A stretch of 64,000 nt of DNA from Eubacterium sp. (GTDB lineage Bacteria; Bacillota; Clostridia; Acetivibrionales; DSM-1351), in assembly GCA_029266335.1 (NCBI GenBank), contig JAQSXC010000009.1, positions 38,144 through 102,143 of the forward strand. Direction: 5' to 3'. The position numbers and the translations under genes were made by a program. Positions 42,011 to 50,765 of this stretch are shown here, piece after piece. The notes under the pieces were generated by a model. The model was not told the origin of the DNA, searched no databases, and saw only the letters and a program-made list of their open reading frames with translations. Numbering within the stretch: position 1 is the first letter of the stretch; each line of letters opens with the position of its first letter.

Positions 42011-42949
42011 ATGAATTCAATTATAAGAGTTGAAGGGTTGGAAAAGAGCTACAGGAAAAACAGAGCGGTGCAGAATATAACCTTCGATGTATATGAGGGT
42101 GAGATATTGTGTCTGCTTGGACCAAATGGAGCGGGAAAAAGCACAACCATCAATATTTTAACTACTGCACTGAAAGCCGACAGTGGCAGGATTTACTTTA
42201 ATGGCAGGGATTTAGGAAAGGCTACACAGGAATACAGAAGCTGTCTTGGAATTGTACCTCAGGATCTGGCTCTGTACGAAGAACTGTCGGCAGAGAAAAA
42301 TGTTGCTTTCTTTGCTGCGTTATATGGCGTCAACAGGAAAGAACTAGGAGCAAAAGTTGATGAAGCACTGAATTTTGTTGGGCTGCTGGATAAAAAGAAA
42401 GATAAGGTGAAAACTTTTTCGGGTGGAATGAAAAGAAGACTGAACATAGCCTGTGCAATTGCTCATAACCCTGAAATCATTTTTTTGGATGAACCTACAG
42501 TAGGTATAGATCCTCAGTCAAGAAACCACATACTGAACTCAATCAAAGAATTGAAGGAGAAAGGAGCAACAGTAATATACACTACACACTACATGGAAGA
42601 AGTTGAGGAGATATCCACAAGAATTATTATTGTAGATCATGGTAAAATCATTGCCGAAGGAACCAAGGAATCCTTGAAGGAAAAACTGGCTGAAGAGAAA
42701 CAATATCTGATCGAATCAGATGAGGTGGAAAAGCTTGAAAAAGATGAGATATTTAAAATAGCCGGAGTTAAAAACGTTGATATAGAAGGCAACCGGATCA
42801 GAATATCCGTAATAAAGGGCATTGATAATCTGGATAAGATTATTTCTATTCTGATTGGCAGGAAAATGAAAATAAATAATGTTACAAATGAGGAAGCAAG
42901 TCTTGAAACCGTATTTCTGAAATTAACAGGAAGAACTCTGCGGAATTGA
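42011..42949 (+). CDS. ABC-2 exporter, ATP-binding subunit
   Basis: 312-aa ATPase of an ABC-2 (drug/lantibiotic/natrium type) exporter. Walker A LLGPNGAGKSTTINIL (about 35-50), Q loop GIVPQDLALYEELSA, signature FSGGMKRRLNIACA, Walker B IIFLDEPTVGIDP and switch TTHYMEE. A C-terminal extension of about 90 residues is typical of DrrA-like subunits. GGGAG lies eight bases before ATG 42,011. The two permease genes follow at close spacing. Confidence 0.92.
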   Translation: MNSIIRVEGLEKSYRKNRAVQNITFDVYEGEILCLLGPNGAGKSTTINILTTALKADSGRIYFNGRDLGKATQEYRSCLGIVPQDLALYEELSAEKNVAFFAALYGVNRKELGAKVDEALNFVGLLDKKKDKVKTFSGGMKRRLNIACAIAHNPEIIFLDEPTVGIDPQSRNHILNSIKELKEKGATVIYTTHYMEEVEEISTRIIIVDHGKIIAEGTKESLKEKLAEEKQYLIESDEVEKLEKDEIFKIAGVKNVDIEGNRIRISVIKGIDNLDKIISILIGRKMKINNVTNEEASLETVFLKLTGRTLRN

Positions 42950-42973
42950 TTAAAGCTTGAAAGGAGAAGGTTT

Positions 42974-43717
42974 ATGAGTAGGTTTTGGATTATATTGAAA
43001 AGAGATCTGGCGAATTTATTAAAAAGCCCTGTACTTTTGCAGTTTAATACACTTTTGCCCATATTGCTTACATTGATATTGGGTTTCCTGTGCCAGGGCA
43101 ATTATGGAGAAGATATAACCTCTTATGATTATTATGGTATAACAATGCTTCTGTTTACTGTAATAAGCGTATCTGTTTCGGCCGCTAATGGTTTTATGGA
43201 GAAAAGTATAAAAGCATGCAATTTAAGAGTTATTTATTCGCCTATAAAAGTATCATACATTTATTTATCAAAAATAGTTGCAACTTTCCTGTATACGTCA
43301 GTTTGCTTTATGCTGGTAATAGGTGTTTGCAAATTTTTTATGGGGGTTGATTACGGAGGTAAAAATTTTGGATATGTTTTATTGTTGATCCTTTTGCTGG
43401 ATCTTTTGTCTGCTGCACTTGGCGTTATGTTTTGCTGCATTTTCAAGAGTGAAGAGGTATCAAGTCAAATACTGAGTATGGCTAATAACGTCATGGGAAT
43501 ATTGGGCGGATTGTTTTTTCAATTGGACGGTTTAGGTAAGGCTGCAAGCACTATTTCCAATATATCTCCAGTGAAATGGGTACTTGTGGGGATAATGAAA
43601 GTAATCTATGATGGCGATTTAAGCTTTATGATACCCATAACAATAATCTTTCTGTCAGTTACTGTCCTATTGACCTTTATATGCAAATTAACTTTCAGAA
43701 CGGAGGATTATGTATGA
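42974..43717 (+). CDS. ABC-2 exporter permease 1
   Basis: 247-aa ABC-2-type permease with six membrane helices. The N-terminal amphipathic stretch RFWIILKRDLANLLKSPVLL precedes helix 1, as usual. The central GLFFQLDGLGKAASTISNISPVKWVLVGI region (quoted here as NISPVKWVLVGI) matches the ABC2_membrane signature before the last helix. Its stop overlaps the start of permease 2 by four bases, so the two likely form a heterodimer. Confidence 0.88.
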   Translation: MSRFWIILKRDLANLLKSPVLLQFNTLLPILLTLILGFLCQGNYGEDITSYDYYGITMLLFTVISVSVSAANGFMEKSIKACNLRVIYSPIKVSYIYLSKIVATFLYTSVCFMLVIGVCKFFMGVDYGGKNFGYVLLLILLLDLLSAALGVMFCCIFKSEEVSSQILSMANNVMGILGGLFFQLDGLGKAASTISNISPVKWVLVGIMKVIYDGDLSFMIPITIIFLSVTVLLTFICKLTFRTEDYV

Positions 43718-44694
43718 GGAACATGTTGTATATATTAAAAAATAACTTTAACAGAGCCGTCGGCAGAAAGAATGTATTTCTGCTTATGTTATGTATATCA
43801 ATTGTCACCGTTATGGCAGCTGTTTTCTTTACAGCCAGGCTTGAAGTAAAAGGTAATGTAGCAGTTGTAACAAGTTCTCATAAGGCTGTCAGTATTAATT
43901 CCAAATACCTTCACGTAGAGAAGCTGAATAAGGTTCCAGAAAAATCATTTTTGGTTATGAATAAATATGATGCAATATTATTGGACAACGGAGATGGAAA
44001 CTTTGAAATAGTAACAATAAAAAGCGACAGCTTCAAAACAAAACTTCAGCAAATTTTATTCAACGGAAATGCCGATTTCAGTGAACCGGAAAAACGCGGA
44101 ATTGCATCAAATATACTGGGATACCTGGTTATGATGGTATTTATTCAAGGACTTCTGTATATGATGATGTATTCTGATGACAAGGAGAACGGGACCTTTA
44201 AAAGAATAGGTGTATCTCCAGCATCAATTGGAACCTATCTTGCCGGACATGGAATTTTCAACTTCCTGCTGGTTTTTGTACCAACTTTTCTAATTATTGC
44301 AGTCAGTAAATTAATATTCAATATCGATATCGGATTAAGCTATTTAAACTATGCCTGGCTGCTTGCTTTAATTACATTTCTGGTTACAAGTTTTTCTCTT
44401 TTATTAAGCTCTGTTTTCAAAAAAGCTGAAAGCAGCAATATGATTGGTCAATCAATAGCTGTTTTGACATCATTGCTTGCAGGCTGCTTCTATAGCTTTG
44501 ATAATTCACACACAATAATGAAGAAAATAATAAGTCTTCTTCCTCAAAAAAATTTCCTTGTATTGATTCAGGGTATAGAGCAGGGGAGGAGTCTTGGCGA
44601 GTATCTTCCACAGTTAACCTACCTGCTGGTATTCCCGGTTTTATTGCTGGTATTGTCGGCAATTCTGGTGAAAACCAAACTAAGGCATGAATAA
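43714..44694 (+). CDS. ABC-2 exporter permease 2
   Basis: 326-aa ABC-2 permease. Helix 1 is about 22-40, followed by an extracytoplasmic domain of about 100 residues, then five or six helices from about 135. The start ATG 43,714 overlaps the TGA of permease 1 and follows GGAGG. The final codons LRHE-stop fall inside the left end of inverted-repeat element copy 3, so the element has supplied the stop codon or been captured by it. The substrate is unknown; the adjacent two-component system suggests an envelope stress or antimicrobial compound. Confidence 0.88.
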   Translation: MRNMLYILKNNFNRAVGRKNVFLLMLCISIVTVMAAVFFTARLEVKGNVAVVTSSHKAVSINSKYLHVEKLNKVPEKSFLVMNKYDAILLDNGDGNFEIVTIKSDSFKTKLQQILFNGNADFSEPEKRGIASNILGYLVMMVFIQGLLYMMMYSDDKENGTFKRIGVSPASIGTYLAGHGIFNFLLVFVPTFLIIAVSKLIFNIDIGLSYLNYAWLLALITFLVTSFSLLLSSVFKKAESSNMIGQSIAVLTSLLAGCFYSFDNSHTIMKKIISLLPQKNFLVLIQGIEQGRSLGEYLPQLTYLLVFPVLLLVLSAILVKTKLRHE

Positions 44695-44758
44695 TAAAAC
44701 TGATTTCTAAGGAGGAAAATAGCATATTAATATGGGAAAGTTATTAAATATCATGTCT
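44683..44758. repeat. inverted-repeat element, copy 3 (76 bp)
   Basis: The left end AGGCATGAATAATAAAAC and the right end ATGGGAAAGTTATTAAATATCATGTCT match copy 1's ends (AGGCATGATTAATAATAAA and ATGGGGAAGTTATT...AATCATGCCT) with a few changes. The right-end piece is quoted in parts: ATGGGAAAGTTATTA and TATCATGTCT. The middle present in copy 1 is missing. The left end overlaps the last codons and stop of the ABC permease gene. Confidence 0.65.
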
Positions 44759-44856
44759 GGGTAAAGGTGAGTGTTGAGTAGTAATATAATTTGATATAGA
44801 ATATTTATTGTCAATCAAGCAGTTATAACACCCGGAGACGCAGATGAGAGGGTAAT

Positions 44857-47436
44857 ATGAACAGTAAAATAAAATTTATTTCAACTAAGCTGAAAATGCC
44901 TGCACCAAGAAAGAATTTTGTCAGAAGAGTTGAACTTTTTAAAAAACTTGAAGGTATTTCTGAATACAGGGTGGTCCTCGTAAAGGGAGTTGCAGGCAGC
45001 GGAAAAACTACCCTGCTGACCTCCTTTATTAAGGATTATTCTCATATGCCCTTTAAATGGCTGACTTTGGAAGGTGATAACAATAATATATTTTCGTTCT
45101 GGTATTATTTTGTAGAAACGGTTGCAGATTACCTTGGAGAAATGAAAGAAGAAGTGTCCTCTCTTTTTAATGCAGTCCTGCAGAAGGAAGACATAGAAAG
45201 ATTGATTGAAATACTGATCAATCAGTTGGACGGGGAAAAACAGCTTGCCATAGTTATTGATGACTTTCAGCATCTTGAGGATGAAGCTCTGGTTGACACT
45301 ATTGAATATTTTATTAAACACATGCCTGAAAATGTACATATTGTAATATTAACAAGGGATGAGCCCAGTATTTATTTTGGTGATTTAGTTATGAATGGCA
45401 GTGTTCTATACATAGACGAGGCAATGCTAAAGTTCAGCCCTGAAGAGGGAGTAGCTTTTTTGACCGGTTCCCTTGGGCTGAAACTGAATGAAGAGGTAGT
45501 AAGTGAAATAAACGAATTGTGCGAAGGCTGGGTGGGGGGACTCCAACTCATCGCACTTGCATGTATTAACAGGTCTCCCAAAGTAATGAAGGATATCAAA
45601 ATATATAATAAATATGCTGTGGACTATCTTTCAAAAGAGATTCTGGATTCACTGCCTGAAAAATACAGAAGTTTCCTCATTAAAACCTGCAATTTAAGCT
45701 ATTTTAATGAAGATATCTGCAATAGGCTTTTAGGAATAAATAACAGCAGAAGTATAATACAGGAGTTGCTGGACAAGGACCTTTTTATTATATGTATAGA
45801 TGAAGAAAGAGAGTTATACAGGTACCATAATATTTTCGGTGAATTTTTAAGACTGAGATTTTCTACTTTCCATGAGGCAGAAAAAAGTGAACTGTATACA
45901 AAGGCTGCCTTAATATTCAAAGCTGCCGGTGATCTGGAGGAAAGTATCAGGCAGCTGTACTGTAACCGGGATTATGGCGGTATGATAGAACTCCTGAAGG
46001 TATTGGAGCCTAATTACAAGGGCTGGGTATATTTACCCAAGATACCTGTCGAGCATTTAAAAGAAGATGTGGATTTGATCATTCAACTATTTTTCTACTA
46101 TTACTATAATGCAGACTTAAAAGGTATTGAGAACATGGTTGAGTCCTGCAAAAAGGAAATGGAAGATCAAAGCATATGGAGATTTGTTAAAATTGTAAAA
46201 GCCATGCTGGTGGACTTTGACATGTGCACCGATCTGATGACGATTGATGAAATAGAGCAGTTTAATGTAAGCAGTACTACAAAAGCTATACTTTATTTAA
46301 AGACAGCTGCTTTTTGTTACATAAAGTTTGAGCTTCACAAGGCGCTTCAATTTATTGAAAGAGCTGCTGTAATTGATTCTCAGAATAGTAATCCTTTTAT
46401 ACGGCTGACTGTATTGTCATTAAAATGTGGTGTTAAAGAGGAATTAGGGGAATTATCGGAATGTGAAAGACTGTTTTCGGAATTATTTAAAGTTCTGGAA
46501 AAAAGCCGGATATTATCTAAATACATGTCAAACTACTATATTGGATTAACAGGTATTTTGATAAAAGCCTATAAACTTGACCAGGCTGAAGAAGCACTGC
46601 TGAATGCACAGAGATATGGTTACGGTGAGAATTTATACATTGATGCCGGTTATCTTTACAATCTGGCAGAGGTAAGAATACTTCAGGGTCAGAAAGAAGA
46701 AGGACAGAAACTGCTTCTGCAGGTGTTAAGCAATCATGCCTATAAAAATATCCTTTATGCATCCGGGATAGTGAAACTTTTAATATATGCAAATATTCTG
46801 ACTCCGGAGTTTACTGATAAATATAAAAGAATGTATATGGAATGTGATCCGGCATATCTCAGGATTGAAGATAAACTGGCCTATGCAAAGGTACTGATGC
46901 AGCAAGGCAGTTTAAACGAATCCCTGTCTTTGGTGGATGAGATACTTCCTGTTGCCAGAAATCAAAAGATAAAGTACAAACTTGTTGAAGCCATACTTTT
47001 TAAAATAAATATTTTAGCAAATTCTGAAAAAATAGATAATAATGAAATTAAAAATCTTATGAGGGAAGCTGTTTATTACGGCTATGAGAACAGGATAATT
47101 TCTCCTTTTATATATGAAGGACAATATTTGAGCAAATATTTAGCTGAGTTGAAAGAGGAGAAAATCAAGGATCTTAAAGAAAAAGAAAAAGTTTTTATTA
47201 ATGAACTTATAAATTATTTGAAGCAAGATAACAGTGAGGAGCAATTAATTAGCGAGAGGGAGCTTGAGGTATTAAGGGAAATGTCCACAGGAGCCACAAA
47301 TAAGGAAATCGGTGAGAAACTCTGTATTTCAGTATCAACTGTTAAAACCCATATAATAAACATATATTCCAAACTCCAGATCAACAGCCGTGTAGAAGCA
47401 GTAGAATACGGAAGAAAACAGAAATGGATTGTATAG
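44857..47436 (+). CDS. MalT-like STAND ATPase regulator with LuxR DNA-binding domain
   Basis: 859-aa transcription activator of the LAL/MalT type. The N-terminal NTPase (about 10-290) has Walker A KGVAGSGKTTLLTSF and Walker B LAIVIDDFQHL. A winged-helix region follows, then TPR-like helical repeats to about 780 that usually sense a ligand. The C-terminal LuxR helix-turn-helix (about 795-855) reads ISERELEVLREMSTGATNKEIGEKL then SVSTVKTHIINIYSKL (each a separate piece). It lies just downstream of the ABC exporter, possibly its second regulator. Ribosome site GAGAGGG is moderate. Confidence 0.88.
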   Translation: MNSKIKFISTKLKMPAPRKNFVRRVELFKKLEGISEYRVVLVKGVAGSGKTTLLTSFIKDYSHMPFKWLTLEGDNNNIFSFWYYFVETVADYLGEMKEEVSSLFNAVLQKEDIERLIEILINQLDGEKQLAIVIDDFQHLEDEALVDTIEYFIKHMPENVHIVILTRDEPSIYFGDLVMNGSVLYIDEAMLKFSPEEGVAFLTGSLGLKLNEEVVSEINELCEGWVGGLQLIALACINRSPKVMKDIKIYNKYAVDYLSKEILDSLPEKYRSFLIKTCNLSYFNEDICNRLLGINNSRSIIQELLDKDLFIICIDEERELYRYHNIFGEFLRLRFSTFHEAEKSELYTKAALIFKAAGDLEESIRQLYCNRDYGGMIELLKVLEPNYKGWVYLPKIPVEHLKEDVDLIIQLFFYYYYNADLKGIENMVESCKKEMEDQSIWRFVKIVKAMLVDFDMCTDLMTIDEIEQFNVSSTTKAILYLKTAAFCYIKFELHKALQFIERAAVIDSQNSNPFIRLTVLSLKCGVKEELGELSECERLFSELFKVLEKSRILSKYMSNYYIGLTGILIKAYKLDQAEEALLNAQRYGYGENLYIDAGYLYNLAEVRILQGQKEEGQKLLLQVLSNHAYKNILYASGIVKLLIYANILTPEFTDKYKRMYMECDPAYLRIEDKLAYAKVLMQQGSLNESLSLVDEILPVARNQKIKYKLVEAILFKINILANSEKIDNNEIKNLMREAVYYGYENRIISPFIYEGQYLSKYLAELKEEKIKDLKEKEKVFINELINYLKQDNSEEQLISERELEVLREMSTGATNKEIGEKLCISVSTVKTHIINIYSKLQINSRVEAVEYGRKQKWIV

Positions 47437-47447
47437 TGTTTTTAAAT

Positions 47448-47495
47448 AAAACAGCTGCCTGACAAGACACTGTGGCGTTGTCAGGCAGCTGTTTT
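47448..47495. terminator. strong bidirectional terminator
   Basis: Perfect 18-bp stem: AAAACAGCTGCCTGACAA (47,448-47,465) with TTGTCAGGCAGCTGTTTT (47,478-47,495). It serves the LuxR-type gene on the plus strand and the 41-aa gene on the minus strand. Confidence 0.92.
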
Positions 47496-47500
47496 GCTGT

Positions 47501-47626
47501 TTATTTCGAAGATGAAGTTTTAACATTTGGCTCAGCGCCCTGAGAGTAACGTTTCTTGTTGCTTAAATCCTGAGTGTTGGCAAAATTCTGCACACCGTCA
47601 GCCTTTGTACTTTTATTCTTTCCCAT
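47501..47626 (-). CDS. 41-aa basic hydrophilic protein, spore-protein-like
   Basis: A 41-codon frame with a consensus GGAGGTAGCT ribosome site and the terminator six bases past its stop. The product starts MGKNKSTKADGVQ, continues NFANTQDLSNKKRYSQ and ends in a Lys/Ser-rich tail. It is lysine-, asparagine- and serine-rich, has no hydrophobic segment and no cysteine. Composition and size resemble minor small acid-soluble spore proteins, but I cannot match a named family. The strong site plus strong terminator argue that it is a real, well-expressed gene. The P-type ATPase gene lies upstream on the same strand, 82 bases away. Confidence 0.65.
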   Translation of the reverse strand: MGKNKSTKADGVQNFANTQDLSNKKRYSQGAEPNVKTSSSK

Positions 47627-47708
47627 AGCTACCTCCAAGAGTTTTTGAACTTAGTCCTGCAATGTTTATTATTATTCATTTTTAAATATTTTATTATTTG
47701 CAGAAATA

Positions 47709-50318
47709 TTATTTAGCAATACTGGTTCTTATAATCTTATACAGTTGTATTACTACAAAAGGCACCAGGGATAGCAAGCCTATTATTCCAAGGTGATTGC
47801 CGACCTGCGGATTTATTTCAAACAGGTGCTGTAGGGGAGGAACTGTAAGAACCAGAGCCAGTAAGGCTATTCCTATGAGAACTGCACCCCATTGGAACTT
47901 GTTGGTGAAAATACCTATTTTAAATAAAGGATACTTTGACCTGCAGTTGAAACCGTGAATCAATCTTGCAAGTGCCAGAACAGCAAAGGCCATGGTACTT
48001 GCAAGGGTGGCTCCTCCCACATTTAAGCCATAGTAGAATGCAGCCAGGGCACTTGCCGCAATTACAGCACCCTCGAATATGACCTGCAGCAGGAAGCTTC
48101 TGTTCAACAGCGGTTGATTAATATCTCTCGGTTTTGAGTTAAGAACATCTTTTCTATAAGGTTCAAGGCCCAGTGCTATTGCCGGCATGGAATCTGTCAG
48201 CAGATTGATAAATAACAGGTGCATTGCCGTAAACGGCAGCGGAAGGGCCAAAATGGATGTGTACAGCACAGCCAGAATACCTGCCGTGTTACCTGACAAC
48301 AGGAACTTAATTGAGTTCTTTATATTGGTATAGATGCTTCTGCCGTTGGATACAGCTTTGACTATCGTGGCAAAATTGTCATCCACCAGTATCATTGAAG
48401 CGGCATCCTTGGCAACCTCTGTTCCAACCTTGCCCATAGCTACGCCGATATCGGCCTGCTTCAGAGCCGGAGCATCATTTACTCCGTCACCTGTCATTGA
48501 AACAACGTTGCCTTTATCCTGCCAGGCCTTTACAATCCTTATTTTATGCTCAGGAGAAACACGGGCATAAACAGAGATATCCTGAACCTTGCTTTTAAGC
48601 TCTTCTTCAGACATTTTCTCAATATCTGCTCCTTCAACTGCATGGCTCTTTTCATCCATGATCCCTATCTGCTTAGCTATTGCCGACGCAGTTATCTTAT
48701 GGTCTCCGGTTATCATTACCGGTTTTATTCCGGCACGTATACAGTCGGCAACTGCTTGCCTGGATTCTTCCCTCGGAGGATCAATCATTGCCACAAGACC
48801 AACAAAGGTAAGATCCTTTTCGTCATCTGTAGAAAGACTCACCTGCGAATCAAAGGTTTTTCTGGCAAATGCCAGTACACGCAGGCCATCCTGTGAAAAC
48901 TCCCTGTTCACTTTTTCAATAAACTCAATATTTTCCTGTTCAAGAGGTTTGTCACCATGCTCGGTTAAAACATTTTTTGACCTGCTCAATATGACGTCAG
49001 GAGCACCTTTGGTAAACATCATGAACTGCCCGTCAATATTGTGCATGGTGCTCATGAGCTTTCTGTCAGAGTCAAAGGGAACCTCTGACAATCTGGCGTA
49101 TTCGTCACGGACATCTTCCTCTTCGTAGCCATAGTCATTGGCAAGCTTTATAAAGGCTACCTCTGTAGGATCACCCACTGCAGTTCCGTCGGTGATGGTA
49201 GCATCGCTTGAGAGAATGCTTATTTTAACTATTGAACGCTGAAGGGTGTCTTCCATATCGAGCTTTTCGGAATCGAATATCTTCCAGCCTGCAAAAACCT
49301 TCTTTGCCACCATTTTATTCTGTGTCAGGGTTCCAGTCTTATCTGAACAGATTACCGAAACACTTCCAAGACTTTCTACGGCATGAAGCTTCCTTACAAT
49401 TGCATTTTCCTTGGCCATTTTTTGAGTTCCGATGGCAAGCACTATGGTTACAATGGAACTCAGTGCTTCAGGAATGGCGGCTACGGCAAGAGCAATTGCA
49501 AACATGAAGGAGTCAATGACTGTATAACCTCTAATAATATTCGTTGCCAGAATAATTCCGCATAATATCAGTATTGCAACAGCCAGCTTCTTTCCGAATT
49601 TATCAAGGCTGACTTGCAGAGGGGTTTGCTTATTCTCGGCAGCATCCATCAGGGAAGCTATTTTACCCAGCTCTGTCGACATAGCTGTATTTGTTACCGC
49701 AATGACTGCTCTTCCATAGGTTACATGACTTCCTGTGAACACCATGTTTTTTCTGTCACCTATGGGCACATCGGTTGCAGAAATAATATCAGTTGTTTTA
49801 ATAACACTTTCCGATTCTCCGGTAAGTGAGCTTTCATTCACCTGTAAGCTGTGGTTTTCGATAATTCTGCCGTCAGCACTTATAAAATCACCGGCTTCAA
49901 GCAGAAGAATATCTCCGGGTAAAACCTCTCTGGAGGGTATCTCAATCCTCATTTTGTTTCTGATTACCCTGGCAACGGGAGAAGAAAGAGATTTCAAGCT
50001 TTCAAGAGATTTCTCAGCCTTGAAATGCTGTGCGGTACCGAGAATTGAATTTAAAATAGTCACTGCAAAAATAACTATTGCACTTTCATAATCCCTTAGA
50101 AAAAGAGAAATAACTGCAGCAGTTAATAGAATGATTACAAGAAAATCCTTGAATTGCCCCAGAAAAATTTTTATGACACCAGCTTTTTTTCCGGTTTGGA
50201 GTTCATTGTAACCGTATTTTTCTCTGATTTTGTCCTTGTCTTTATCAGAGATACCATTTAAATTTGTGTTGAGTTCTTTTATAACATCCTGAGCTGAGTA
50301 GTTGTAGCAATTCTTCAT
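47709..50318 (-). CDS. P-type Ca2+-transporting ATPase (P2A-like)
   Basis: 869-aa P-type cation pump, about 10 membrane helices. N-terminal cation-ATPase domain, then actuator TGES (LTGESESVIK), phosphorylation motif SDKTGTLTQNKM (Asp about 330), nucleotide motif KGAPDVIL, hinge MTGDGVNDAPALKQADIGVAMG, and helix 4 motif VAAIPEALSSIVTIVLAIG. The PEAL and helix 6 pattern LLFINLLTDSMPAIALGLEP fit Ca2+ or Mn2+ pumps of the P2A (PMR1/SERCA-like) class. It would export Ca2+ from the cytoplasm. Monocistronic on the minus strand. Confidence 0.92.
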   Translation of the reverse strand: MKNCYNYSAQDVIKELNTNLNGISDKDKDKIREKYGYNELQTGKKAGVIKIFLGQFKDFLVIILLTAAVISLFLRDYESAIVIFAVTILNSILGTAQHFKAEKSLESLKSLSSPVARVIRNKMRIEIPSREVLPGDILLLEAGDFISADGRIIENHSLQVNESSLTGESESVIKTTDIISATDVPIGDRKNMVFTGSHVTYGRAVIAVTNTAMSTELGKIASLMDAAENKQTPLQVSLDKFGKKLAVAILILCGIILATNIIRGYTVIDSFMFAIALAVAAIPEALSSIVTIVLAIGTQKMAKENAIVRKLHAVESLGSVSVICSDKTGTLTQNKMVAKKVFAGWKIFDSEKLDMEDTLQRSIVKISILSSDATITDGTAVGDPTEVAFIKLANDYGYEEEDVRDEYARLSEVPFDSDRKLMSTMHNIDGQFMMFTKGAPDVILSRSKNVLTEHGDKPLEQENIEFIEKVNREFSQDGLRVLAFARKTFDSQVSLSTDDEKDLTFVGLVAMIDPPREESRQAVADCIRAGIKPVMITGDHKITASAIAKQIGIMDEKSHAVEGADIEKMSEEELKSKVQDISVYARVSPEHKIRIVKAWQDKGNVVSMTGDGVNDAPALKQADIGVAMGKVGTEVAKDAASMILVDDNFATIVKAVSNGRSIYTNIKNSIKFLLSGNTAGILAVLYTSILALPLPFTAMHLLFINLLTDSMPAIALGLEPYRKDVLNSKPRDINQPLLNRSFLLQVIFEGAVIAASALAAFYYGLNVGGATLASTMAFAVLALARLIHGFNCRSKYPLFKIGIFTNKFQWGAVLIGIALLALVLTVPPLQHLFEINPQVGNHLGIIGLLSLVPFVVIQLYKIIRTSIAK

Positions 50319-50348
50319 GTGATTCCCCCTGTATTTAATATATTTAAA

Positions 50349-50378
50349 TTTATAGGTTTTACCAGTTTAAAATGACAA
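50349..50378 (-). promoter_or_regulatory. putative promoter of the P-type ATPase gene
   Basis: On the minus strand TTGTCA (50,378-50,373), an 18-base spacer and TATAAA (50,354-50,349), about 30 bases before the ATPase start. The rest of the 447-base divergent gap (50,319-50,765) is AT-rich; I see no gene or known RNA motif in it. Confidence 0.45.
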
Positions 50379-50765
50379 ATAATAATAACATTATTAGATA
50401 TTTTTAATCTGTACTTATTTCAGGAAATGTATTCGGAAATGGACAAAAAGATACAATTATTATACATAAGCAGGAAAGTTATTACAATTAAATACCGGAA
50501 TTCTTAACAATTCATTAACAAATAGATGGCAGCACTTAAGAAAAAATTTAGTAAAAATGAAATATAATTTTGATGTCTATTCTGATATAATATCAGATGG
50601 GTTTTACAAATAAAGGCTAACTTGGCTGCTTTTGAAGTATAATAACTAAAATGATCCGATTTAAAGGTTTATAAATATTTTAGCCCATGTCCAGGTATGG
50701 AACTTTGAGAGGCTTGTTGACAGGTCTTGAGTAATTTTGGACATAAGGGATTTACGGAGGTAAAC

